From: Caldilineae bacterium
Lineage (GTDB): Bacteria; Chloroflexota; Anaerolineae; J102
Direction: 5' to 3'
DNA: 12,613 nucleotides
Assembly: GCA_011176555.1 (NCBI GenBank)
Contig: DUEF01000076.1
Span: 1-12,613, forward strand
Shown here: positions 5,928 through 12,296 of the stretch, in pieces
How positions within the stretch are numbered: the stretch's first letter is position 1
Layout of the letters: each line of letters opens with the position of its first letter
Notes under the pieces: generated by a model
Databases searched by the model: none
What the model saw: only the letters and a program-made list of their open reading frames with translations
What the model was told of the DNA's origin: nothing
Made by a program: the position numbers and the translations under genes

Positions 5928-6599
5928 TTAGGGTGTTTGGAACACACCGCACATGCCGCGTTCACGTACATCGACCACTTCGATATCCACTTCCTCCAGC
6001 GCCGTCTTGATCTTCACCGGATCTGCGCCTTCCTCCTTCACTAAAATACGACGATACGCTTCGCTATCCGCTCTCATCGAGGCAATGGCGATGATATTCC
6101 CGCCATTATCATTCACGATGGAAGCCAGTTGGGCAAGCACGCCCCTGCCTTCTTCCACCTGCAGCACGAAACGAAGTCCGGGGACATCACCACCACTCAA
6201 CATCTCGACAAACGCACGGAAAATGTCGCTCTCGGTGACGATGCCGATCAACGCGCCATCCTGCAAAACCGGCAATGCGCCAAATTTCCTTTCAAGCATG
6301 ACCCGCGCCGCCTCCTCTAGAGGGCAATCAGGGCCGGTTACAAACACCGGGCTTGTCATGATCTCGTCGGCCGTGAGTTTATCCAGCAGCGTATTCATTT
6401 CCCAACGGCTAAGCGTGGTGGCTGGCGACGGCATGACGGAGTCTACGTCGTGATCGGAAATGATTCCGACCAATTTACCCTGATCGACAACAAGCACGCG
6501 CCGAATCTGCTTTTCCCGCAGAAGACCAACGATCTGGGGCAATGTGCTCTTGGTCGTAACGGTAACAGGATTGGGAGTCATTATCTCTTTGACAAACAT
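5928..6599 (-). CDS. CBS-CBS-ACT domain protein (AcuB-like)
   Basis: 223 residues: two CBS domains (roughly 7-60 and 80-133) and a C-terminal ACT domain (about 141-211). The CBS repeats show the usual signature, MTPNPVTVTTKSTL with LVGIISDHDV, then MTSPVFVTGPDCPL with IGIVTESDIF. The ACT part contains GRGVLAQLASIVNDNGGNI. CBS pairs bind adenine nucleotides and ACT domains bind small ligands such as amino acids, so this is a cytoplasmic sensor or regulatory subunit; the target is unknown. The same architecture is seen in AcuB-type proteins, but no acetoin genes lie nearby, so I give no symbol. ATG at 6599 follows AGGAG at 6606-6610 with six bases between. It appears to be a single-gene unit with its own terminator. 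Confidence 0.88.
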   Translation of the reverse strand: MFVKEIMTPNPVTVTTKSTLPQIVGLLREKQIRRVLVVDQGKLVGIISDHDVDSVMPSPATTLSRWEMNTLLDKLTADEIMTSPVFVTGPDCPLEEAARVMLERKFGALPVLQDGALIGIVTESDIFRAFVEMLSGGDVPGLRFVLQVEEGRGVLAQLASIVNDNGGNIIAIASMRADSEAYRRILVKEEGADPVKIKTALEEVDIEVVDVRERGMCGVFQTP

Positions 6600-6627
6600 G
6601 GCATTCTCCTTAGCTGAATATGAGAAG

Positions 6628-6656
6628 CATATGAATTGCTAAATGCACTATGTCAA
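6628..6656 (-). promoter_or_regulatory. possible promoter of the CBS-ACT gene
   Basis: TTGACA (6651-6656) with a weak -10 hexamer CATATG 17 bases on (6628-6633). The -35 box is perfect, while the -10 matches only three of six positions. Confidence 0.4.
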
Positions 6657-6665
6657 ACGAATCCC

Positions 6666-6696
6666 CTGACAGCCTGGGGACATCCAGCAATATAAT
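6666..6696 (+). promoter_or_regulatory. possible promoter of the DinB-family gene
   Basis: CTGACA (6666-6671), a 19-base spacer and a perfect TATAAT (6691-6696). Transcription would begin near 6702, after the in-frame TTG at 6700, so the true start codon must lie further in. The leader would be about 105 bases if the ATG at 6808 is used. Confidence 0.5.
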
Positions 6697-6807
6697 AACT
6701 TGTCTCGAACGAATAACAAAATTGAACGGCCTGATTTAGGCAAACCATCAACGATGCACTATCCTTGCACTCCAATCATATTACGCTCCCACTCACACCA
6801 TACGCCC

Positions 6808-7380
6808 ATGCTCGATTTTGGACCCGTACGCCGCAGAGAAATCCGCCTGGCCGATTACGCCAGACAACAAAATGTCAGCCGTGAGGACCTGATCGCATAC
6901 AGCAACGAGATGATCGACGCCTTGCTCGCCTTGCTCGACGGACTCGAAGACGCCGATATCGTCTTCGTGCCGTATGATCCTGACGCCGAGGACCCTTACG
7001 CCGAAACGGAAGAGGAGATGCACATCGGCTGGACGATAGGACACATCATCGCCCACACCACCGCTTCCAGCGAGGAATGTTGCGCCCACTCAGCCGAACT
7101 GGCGCGCGGGGTCAAGGTGTGCGGTCGCAGCCGCTACGAAACGCCCTGGGAACAAATCCAGACGGTCGGGGACACGCGCCAAAGGCTGGAGGAGAGCCGC
7201 CGCATGCGATTGGCGTATCTCGACGCCTGGCCCGACAATCCCAACCTGGAACTGACCTACACCCCTTACAAAAGCCCGCAGAATTGCGTGGTGCGGGTGT
7301 TGGCGGGGCTATTTCACGAGGAGGGGCATTTCGATCAGATCAGAGAGGTGAAACGGCAAGCTGCATTTGCCCGCGGGTAA
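6808..7380 (+). CDS. DinB-family protein (DinB/YfiT-like metal-binding fold)
   Basis: 190 residues of the DinB/YfiT four-helix fold. The core is GWTIGHIIAHTTASSEE (74-90) with H79 and H83, and the C-terminal LFHEEGHFDQIRE has H170 and H174. A set of His residues of this kind binds a divalent metal in the family. Members include thiol transferases and enzymes of unknown reaction; nothing here narrows it. The strongly patterned segment RSRYETPWEQ and RLEESRRMRLAYLDAWPDNP is typical of a Chloroflexota-rich subgroup, from memory. I chose ATG at 6808 (MLDFGPVRRREI) because the conserved region begins there. ATG at 6754 would add 18 residues of unconvincing sequence, and neither start has a clear ribosome site. 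It converges with the membrane EEP gene, with only 13 bp between. Confidence 0.75.
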   Translation: MLDFGPVRRREIRLADYARQQNVSREDLIAYSNEMIDALLALLDGLEDADIVFVPYDPDAEDPYAETEEEMHIGWTIGHIIAHTTASSEECCAHSAELARGVKVCGRSRYETPWEQIQTVGDTRQRLEESRRMRLAYLDAWPDNPNLELTYTPYKSPQNCVVRVLAGLFHEEGHFDQIREVKRQAAFARG

Positions 7381-7399
7381 GTGACCCAACAGGTCATTT
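7379..7399. terminator. small hairpin covering both stop codons of convergent genes
   Basis: AAGTGACC (7379-7386) pairs with GGTCATTT (7392-7399) around a five-base loop, with one G-U pair. It ends in TTT on the plus strand and carries CTT on the minus strand. It overlaps the TAA of the DinB-family gene and the TGA of the EEP gene. It is short, so it would be a weak bidirectional terminator at best. Confidence 0.4.
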
Positions 7400-9406
7400 A
7401 GGCCCGGCCAGCTTCGCCGCTACAGCTGGATGGTCGGAGGCGGGATCGTCGATGAACGCGGCATCGAGGACGCTCGCGCTGGGGGTGACGAAGATGTGAT
7501 CGATCTTGTGCGGCCGGGGATTCTGGCCCTGGTCGTCTGTCCAGTCGGGCCAGGCCAGCAACCAGGAGTCAGCGAGGCTGGTCGTGGTCAGCGCGTATTG
7601 CTCGGAATCAGGCCGAAAGTTCCAGTCGCCCATAGCGATGACATTGTCTTTCCCCTCGACCAGCTCCAGGAACTGTTCCTGCTGGATCATGGGCCCGCCG
7701 TTGCCCAGATGCGTAACGAACACCGTATAACTTTGTTCTCCGACCGCGATCTCCGCCTCGATCACCGCCACCTGCTCGCCCTCGCTGTACAGGAAATGCG
7801 TATGAGGCTGCTTAATCGGATATTTTGAAAGCAGGGCGATGCCGAACGTGCCGGTCACAGTCGAAGGGCCGTAGGTCGAGTGCATATCCAGCTTGTCGGT
7901 GAAATAGCGCACCACGTCGGAATTGCCTCCGGCAATACGGGCGGTGTCTGTTTCCTGCAAACCGATGATGTCGGCATCGATTCCGCGCAGCAGCGCCAAT
8001 TGGCCATCGAAGTTTTTCTGGCCATCGGCGCTGTAACCCTGCTGGATGTTGTAAGTCAGGATCTTGAGGCTGTCACCTGGCGTCGCAGTCCGGGGGTTGG
8101 CGTTCACCAACAAAGCGCCAAGCACGGCGACCACGGCCACACCTGCCACGAAGCCGGCAAACGCAACCGCCACCTGCCGGTTAAAACGCGGTAGCGGAAG
8201 TTCATTTATCCGCCGGTAGGCCAGGAGCATGGTCAAAAAAAGGACGACGCCCGCCACCAGGTGCACCAGCCAGAATTTATCGCGGAAGAAGGGACCAACC
8301 ACGGGAATGTAATCGTAGGTGGTGGTAAAGACATGGGCGAAGATCATCACCAGCAGATACAGCGACGCCAACGTGAACCCAATCCCCAGTCCCTTGAGCG
8401 AGGGTCGGTGAACGACGATTTCTTCGCTCAGGAGCGTGAAATCGAGCAGGATGACGGGGAACAGGATCAATGTCAGGAACAGGGGGATGTGCGCGAACCA
8501 AGGGGTTGGCGCCAGGGTCAGGGGATAAGCCGTCGGGTCGGAAGGAAAGGCGACCTGATAGGCGTAGACGGTCAGGACGAGCGCGACCACAAACAGGGCA
8601 TTCCAAATCAGGACAATCAGGGGCGTGAGCCACGCCAAAATCTGTTGGCGGAGGCTGACAATCCATGCAAACAGGGCGAGGACAACCATCATCACCGGTA
8701 GGATGAGACGATAATCAACACCGGACCAACGACTGAGCACCTGGGGAGCGGTGAAAGCGAAATAGAGGAGGATGAAGGTCGCCATCAAGCCCAGGCTCAG
8801 ACCTGCGATCTTCAGCCGACTTTCTGCGACGGGCCGGATGAAAAGTGGCTCAGGCCCAATTTCTATGTCATCCTCCATCACCCACAGATAGACCCATGCC
8901 GCCCCGGCCAGGATGGCCAGACCCCAGCCGATGACCTGCCCCCAGCCAGCGGTGGAAAAATCCTGACCGGAGCCGAGTGTGCGCAACAACACCGAAAGCG
9001 CTAGGCCCAGGGTGAGTCCCAGGCCCATTTCCACAGCGGCGTCGTAATTCCGCCTGCGCCCTTGCTCCCACAAAAGCAGGGGCAAAAACAGCAAGAAAAA
9101 GGCGACGCCTAGCCCCGACACGATCATCTCACCCCGGGTGTCGAGCAGGGTCTCGATCACGCGGCTGATCAAAACCAGCTTCCCCAGCGCGAACCAGAGG
9201 ATTGGCGGCGGATCGGAGCGCAAAAAGATCAGGATAGCGGGCGCAAATAGCAACACCACCACGATCAACTCCAGGGGAATGTCCGTCCCCAACAGGCCAA
9301 AAGCGTAAATGGCCGCGACGAAATCGGTCAGGAGTTGAAAAAAGAAAAGAAACAGGACGCTGAAAAAAGCGACGGCTGGCCAGCTTACCGGACGTGCGGT
9401 GGGCAT
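7394..9406 (-). CDS. polytopic membrane protein with C-terminal EEP domain (Cwh43-like)
   Basis: 670 residues. The first ~440 hold about 13 hydrophobic helices, which with a cytoplasmic N-terminus puts the C-terminal domain outside. From residue 447 comes an endonuclease/exonuclease/phosphatase (EEP) domain with the catalytic set intact: N453 in LTYNIQQG, E485 in LQETD, H566 in VTHLGN, D594 and N596 in GDWN, D636/H637 in KIDHIFV, and D658/H659 in SDHPAV. The EEP fold cleaves phosphodiesters in nucleic acids, inositol phosphates or lipids. The stretch from ETDTARIAGGNSD through YGPSTVTGTFGIALLSKYPI resembles, from memory, the EEP half of eukaryotic Cwh43/PGAP2IP, which acts on GPI lipids. A lipid or polar-head target is therefore more likely than DNA, but this is inference. 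GGAGG at 9415-9419 precedes the ATG by eight bases. It follows the FtsB-like gene by 16 bp. Confidence 0.85.
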   Translation of the reverse strand: MPTARPVSWPAVAFFSVLFLFFFQLLTDFVAAIYAFGLLGTDIPLELIVVVLLFAPAILIFLRSDPPPILWFALGKLVLISRVIETLLDTRGEMIVSGLGVAFFLLFLPLLLWEQGRRRNYDAAVEMGLGLTLGLALSVLLRTLGSGQDFSTAGWGQVIGWGLAILAGAAWVYLWVMEDDIEIGPEPLFIRPVAESRLKIAGLSLGLMATFILLYFAFTAPQVLSRWSGVDYRLILPVMMVVLALFAWIVSLRQQILAWLTPLIVLIWNALFVVALVLTVYAYQVAFPSDPTAYPLTLAPTPWFAHIPLFLTLILFPVILLDFTLLSEEIVVHRPSLKGLGIGFTLASLYLLVMIFAHVFTTTYDYIPVVGPFFRDKFWLVHLVAGVVLFLTMLLAYRRINELPLPRFNRQVAVAFAGFVAGVAVVAVLGALLVNANPRTATPGDSLKILTYNIQQGYSADGQKNFDGQLALLRGIDADIIGLQETDTARIAGGNSDVVRYFTDKLDMHSTYGPSTVTGTFGIALLSKYPIKQPHTHFLYSEGEQVAVIEAEIAVGEQSYTVFVTHLGNGGPMIQQEQFLELVEGKDNVIAMGDWNFRPDSEQYALTTTSLADSWLLAWPDWTDDQGQNPRPHKIDHIFVTPSASVLDAAFIDDPASDHPAVAAKLAGPK

Positions 9407-9422
9407 CGGTGCGTCCTCCGAC

Positions 9423-9848
9423 CTATTGTTTATTCCCGCCCGTGATCACAAAATCCCACCACAGACGCCAATTGGGGACGTTCTCCTCATCCTGCACTTC
9501 AGTCTCCACGGCGGCGTCTTGCTCCGCTGCTGCAGATGGGACTTGTTCCATAAGCAACTGCGCCACCGTCTGTTCTCCGGGCTGCTGCATGCCACGTTCA
9601 TTTCGAGCATAAGGCTCCACGATATCCTGGTCATCGATATGGGCGATCATATCCTTAATGGTCGCGCCAAACGCCTTGGCTTCTTCCACCCCTTGTTCCA
9701 ATTTTTCCTGCCTGGCCTGCACCTTTCGATCCATGATGATCCGCCCGCTGTAACTGATGATGAACACCAGACAGGCGATTATGCTGATCGCGGCGACAAT
9801 CTGTCTAACGGTGAAGAGCTGTTTTTGAGGGAGTGGTTGGTAGCCCAT
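9423..9848 (-). CDS. FtsB/DivIC-like septum formation initiator protein
   Basis: 141 residues: a short cytoplasmic N-terminus, one membrane helix (about 15-35), then a coiled-coil-type helix (about 40-72). Next comes VEPYARNERGMQQPGEQTV, matching the family pattern of an acidic-aromatic turn and a G-M-x-x-P-G-E motif. An acidic, low-complexity stretch follows and the protein ends NWRLWWDFVITGG. FtsB/DivIC proteins join FtsL and FtsQ/DivIB in the divisome at midcell. The start is ATG at 9848 (MGYQPLPQKQ), since an upstream TTG at 9905 would begin inside the tRNA terminator. There is no convincing ribosome site. It forms a two-gene unit with the EEP protein 16 bp downstream. Family assignment rests on architecture and one motif, so another small single-pass coiled-coil protein is possible. 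Confidence 0.68.
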   Translation of the reverse strand: MGYQPLPQKQLFTVRQIVAAISIIACLVFIISYSGRIIMDRKVQARQEKLEQGVEEAKAFGATIKDMIAHIDDQDIVEPYARNERGMQQPGEQTVAQLLMEQVPSAAAEQDAAVETEVQDEENVPNWRLWWDFVITGGNKQ

Positions 9849-9896
9849 GACCGGTTCTCGAGAGTCAGTCGGAAGATGATCGTTGACAAAAAGACA

Positions 9897-9930
9897 GGAA
9901 AACAAAACCCCGCCAGATTGATGGCGGGGT
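9897..9930 (-). terminator. Rho-independent terminator after tRNA-Leu
   Basis: An 8-bp GC-rich stem (CCCCGCCA 9908-9915 with TGGCGGGG 9922-9929 on the plus strand), a six-base loop, then TTTTGTTTT in the direction of the tRNA. It begins 13 bases after the tRNA 3' end. Confidence 0.85.
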
Positions 9931-9942
9931 CTTTCAGGGAGG

Positions 9943-10027
9943 TGCCGATGGAGGGATTTGAACCCCCACGGGCCAAATGCCCACTGCGCCCTGAACGCAG
10001 CGCGTCTGCCAGTTCCGCCACATCGGC
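9943..10027 (-). tRNA. tRNA-Leu, anticodon CAG
   Basis: 85 nt with the long variable arm of a class II tRNA. The acceptor stem is GCCGATG with CATCGGC and discriminator A. The anticodon arm is CTGCG, TTCAGGG, CGCAG, giving anticodon CAG, which reads the leucine codon CTG. The T-arm loop is TTCAAAT. CCA is not fully encoded: the bases after the discriminator are CCT. It has its own promoter in the end of the upstream gene and its own terminator. Confidence 0.95.
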
Positions 10028-10070
10028 TTATTGATTGGTTGGCGTCGCTCTATTGCGTAGCAACGGCTCT

Positions 10071-10098
10071 ATTTTACACTACCTTTCTAAATTGTCAA
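10071..10098 (-). promoter_or_regulatory. promoter of tRNA-Leu inside the end of the upstream CDS
   Basis: TTGACA (10093-10098), a 16-base spacer and TAAAAT (10071-10076). The -35 box lies in the codons for Phe-Asp-Asn near the C-terminus of the solute-binding protein. The tRNA would have a leader of about 37 bases. Confidence 0.7.
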
Positions 10099-11767
10099 AC
10101 TCCAGCGTGCGCCGTTCCGTTTGCGTGACTTTACGAGTCAGGGTGTACCAGTTTGCAAACGTACGGAAACGATCGGATGGTTCGTTCAAGCGACCAACTT
10201 CCATGTTGTTGACCGCGGTGGAGGCGGCATAGGTGTACAGCGGGTGGTAGAGCATGATCGCCGGCACATCCTCTGCGAAGATCCGCTGAAAATCAAGGTA
10301 GTATTGGCGTCTCTGTTCGCGATCAGCGGTGATACGAGCCTGTTCCATGGCGATGTCGGCCTCGCGATTGTTCCAACCGCCGTAATTCTGGCCCTCGGGG
10401 CTGATCTGGCTGGAACTCCACAGCGGGTAGGGATCAGGATCACCGATGGTTTCCCAATTGACGATGGCGGCGCTGAAACGACGTGGAACCAAAAAATCGC
10501 TCACCAACCCGGTGAAGGACACAGGCTGAGAGACTGCGCGCACGCCAATGCGGGCCCAATCGGCGGTAATCGCCTGGTTCACGAGGAGGGAGTGAGGGGC
10601 GTCATCGCTGAGTAAGATCAATTCAAGCGGCTGGCCATCCTTCTCGCGAATGCCGTCATTATTTTCATCCCGCCAGCCTGCTTCCTCCAACATCGCCCGG
10701 GCCTTTTCGGGGTCGTAGTCGTAGGTGGGGATGTCGGGATTGTAGGCCCAGGACTCGGGCAATATGGGACTGTTGGCGATCATGCCCACGCCGGGGATGT
10801 CGTCTCGCAACAGGCGCTCTCGGTCGATGCCGTAAGCCAACGCTTGCCGCACCGCCTGATCGGCCAGGAAGGGTGCGTTCTCCGAATCGAGATTGAACAG
10901 AACCAGGGTGTAGCCAGGCAAGGGGGAGGTGAACAACTGCAAGTCGGGCATGGATTCAGCCTGACTGAGCTGTTCGGGCAACACGCGGCTGACGCCATGC
11001 ACTTCACCCGCCCCGGCGGCGGTCAGGATGCTGGGATAGTCGGGGAAGAACCGGAATTCAAGCGCGTCCAGATAGGGCGGTTGCTCAAATTCCCGGAGCA
11101 CCGGCTCCAGGCGCACGTGCTGGCTGTCGATCTCGGTGACGCGGAAAGGCCCGCTGCCAATCGGTTGGGTGTTGAGTTGCGCCTCTGCCAGTTCTCGGGG
11201 GCGATAACGCTCCCAATAATGTTTGGGGACGACGCCAAACCACCGGCTTGCGGTGTAATCGGGGAAGGGGGCGTAGGGTTCGGACAACTGGAAGGTGATG
11301 ACGCGATCATCGATGGGCGTGGCGATGACCGAACGCCAGAGCACTGCCAGATCGGGCAAGACCTGCAGATCAGGGTCTTGCATCAATTCAACGGTGAATC
11401 TCACATCTTCGGTGGTGACGCGCAAGCCATCGTGCCAACGAGCGTCAGGGCGCAGGGTGAAGGTGAACACATCGCTGGCCGGGCTGACTTCCCAACTTTC
11501 GGCCAGCCCCGGCTGTAGATCGCCGCGCTCGTCGAAACGCAGCAAGCCCTCGAAAACGAGCGCACACAAATCCCGGTCCACCTGATTGTACTGGCAGAGC
11601 ACGGGGTTGATGTATCGAGGATTGCCCGCAACCCCTTCGATGTAGACGCCACCACGGGCGGGGACCTCTTGGGATGTATAGGTGTAGGTGGCGTAGCCAA
11701 GCAAGGAGATTATGAGGAGAAGACCAAGGATGGCCAATATCGCCTGCCAGCGTACGTGACGGCTCAA
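10079..11767 (-). CDS. family 5 extracellular solute-binding protein (peptide/dipeptide ABC type)
   Basis: 562 residues of the SBP_bac_5 family, which captures peptides, dipeptides, nickel or sugars for an ABC importer. Marks are GDLQPGLAESWEVS, FTFTLRPDARWHDGLRVTTEDV, PIGSGPFRVTEID, AVRQALAYGIDRERLL and YDPEKARAMLEEAGW. Residues 7-27 are a hydrophobic anchor with few following charges. There is no lipobox cysteine, so it is either membrane-tethered or cut by signal peptidase I. The start is TTG at 11765-11767, because a TAG lies two codons upstream in frame and there is no ATG before the hydrophobic segment; the ribosome site is poor. No permease or ATPase gene is adjacent, so its transporter must be elsewhere or it is a receptor only. 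It lies 42 bp after secG and probably shares its transcript. Confidence 0.9.
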   Translation of the reverse strand: MSRHVRWQAILAILGLLLIISLLGYATYTYTSQEVPARGGVYIEGVAGNPRYINPVLCQYNQVDRDLCALVFEGLLRFDERGDLQPGLAESWEVSPASDVFTFTLRPDARWHDGLRVTTEDVRFTVELMQDPDLQVLPDLAVLWRSVIATPIDDRVITFQLSEPYAPFPDYTASRWFGVVPKHYWERYRPRELAEAQLNTQPIGSGPFRVTEIDSQHVRLEPVLREFEQPPYLDALEFRFFPDYPSILTAAGAGEVHGVSRVLPEQLSQAESMPDLQLFTSPLPGYTLVLFNLDSENAPFLADQAVRQALAYGIDRERLLRDDIPGVGMIANSPILPESWAYNPDIPTYDYDPEKARAMLEEAGWRDENNDGIREKDGQPLELILLSDDAPHSLLVNQAITADWARIGVRAVSQPVSFTGLVSDFLVPRRFSAAIVNWETIGDPDPYPLWSSSQISPEGQNYGGWNNREADIAMEQARITADREQRRQYYLDFQRIFAEDVPAIMLYHPLYTYAASTAVNNMEVGRLNEPSDRFRTFANWYTLTRKVTQTERRTLEFDNLER

Positions 11768-11809
11768 GATCTACACCGTTGAATGAGGGTAGCTGTTTTA
11801 GACAACCAC

Positions 11810-12037
11810 TTAAATGAGGGCGGCGGCCAGAATGGAAATCACAAAGAAGAAGGCGGTAATGACGATCGTCGCCTGATACAAGGTTTTTTCGAGGCCGCGG
11901 CGCGTGCGATAGACAGTCGTATCAGATCCGAACATGCCCCCGGCGCCGCTGTTTTGGGTTTGCATGACAACCAGAACAGTCAGCACAATGCCGAGGATGA
12001 TTTGGGCGATAAGGATTACAAGAGATATGGTGCTCAG
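11810..12037 (-). CDS. secG: preprotein translocase subunit SecG
   Basis: 75 residues, the usual size for SecG, the small accessory subunit of the SecYEG channel. Two membrane helices (about 3-22 and 52-74) flank the conserved loop VVMQTQNSGAGGMFGSDTTVYRTRRGLEK, given here only as its outline: Q near residue 24, the Gly-rich G-A-G-G-M-F-G, and R-R-G-L-E-K before helix 2. There is no ATG, GTG or TTG between the promoter and helix 1. I therefore start at CTG (12035-12037), giving MSTISLVILIAQ, which is a natural SecG N-terminus. GGAGG lies 11 bases before it. An extended -10 promoter sits 33 bases upstream. The solute-binding protein gene follows. Identity is sure; the start codon is an inference. 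Confidence 0.88.
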   Translation of the reverse strand: MSTISLVILIAQIILGIVLTVLVVMQTQNSGAGGMFGSDTTVYRTRRGLEKTLYQATIVITAFFFVISILAAALI

Positions 12038-12048
12038 TGGTTTAGTTT

Positions 12049-12053
12049 CCTCC
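12049..12053 (-). promoter_or_regulatory. Shine-Dalgarno of secG deciding a CTG start
   Basis: GGAGG with 11 bases to the CTG at 12035-12037. No standard start codon lies in frame between this site and the first membrane helix. Confidence 0.6.
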
Positions 12054-12070
12054 GGTTGGGTCAGCCAATA

Positions 12071-12100
12071 AGTATAGCATTGTCGGCTCGGGAAGAACAA
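12071..12100 (-). promoter_or_regulatory. extended -10 promoter of secG
   Basis: TGC TATACT, with the -10 box at 12071-12076 and the TG motif at 12078-12079. A weak -35 TTGTTC lies at 12095-12100 with an 18-base spacer. The identical nine bases form the promoter of the radical SAM gene. Confidence 0.6.
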
Positions 12101-12221
12101 ATCTGGATAGCGGTTCTGGTTGAACTGGTGAAACCATCGACCAAGACACAGGGAAACCCGTAAGTCGGGGCGCCCCCCATCCTGGAAGTTCTCACCTGAG
12201 ATAGGCGCTGCACAAAGGCGA

Positions 12222-12230
12222 TGGTATAAT
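12222..12230 (+). promoter_or_regulatory. extended -10 promoter of the translin-like gene
   Basis: TGG TATAAT, a perfect -10 hexamer (12225-12230) with the TG motif. No -35 box is seen. The leader would be about 60 bases. It diverges from the secG promoter about 150 bp away. Confidence 0.6.
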
Positions 12231-12296
12231 TCATGGTTGGCGTCAGCCGCACACTGTCTCTCTCTTCTTTCTCGATCGCTCACCCCCCATTTGCCT

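Noticed and set aside
6700..6807. Longer start of the DinB-family protein at TTG 6700
   Set aside because: It would begin at or before the predicted start of transcription, and the added residues show no conserved pattern.
9849..9905. Longer start of the FtsB-like protein at TTG 9905
   Set aside because: It starts in the T-run of the tRNA terminator, and the extra residues are unconvincing.
12167..12176. GGGGCGCCCC palindrome between secG and the translin-like gene
   Set aside because: Ten bases, single copy and far from either start; too little to call an operator.
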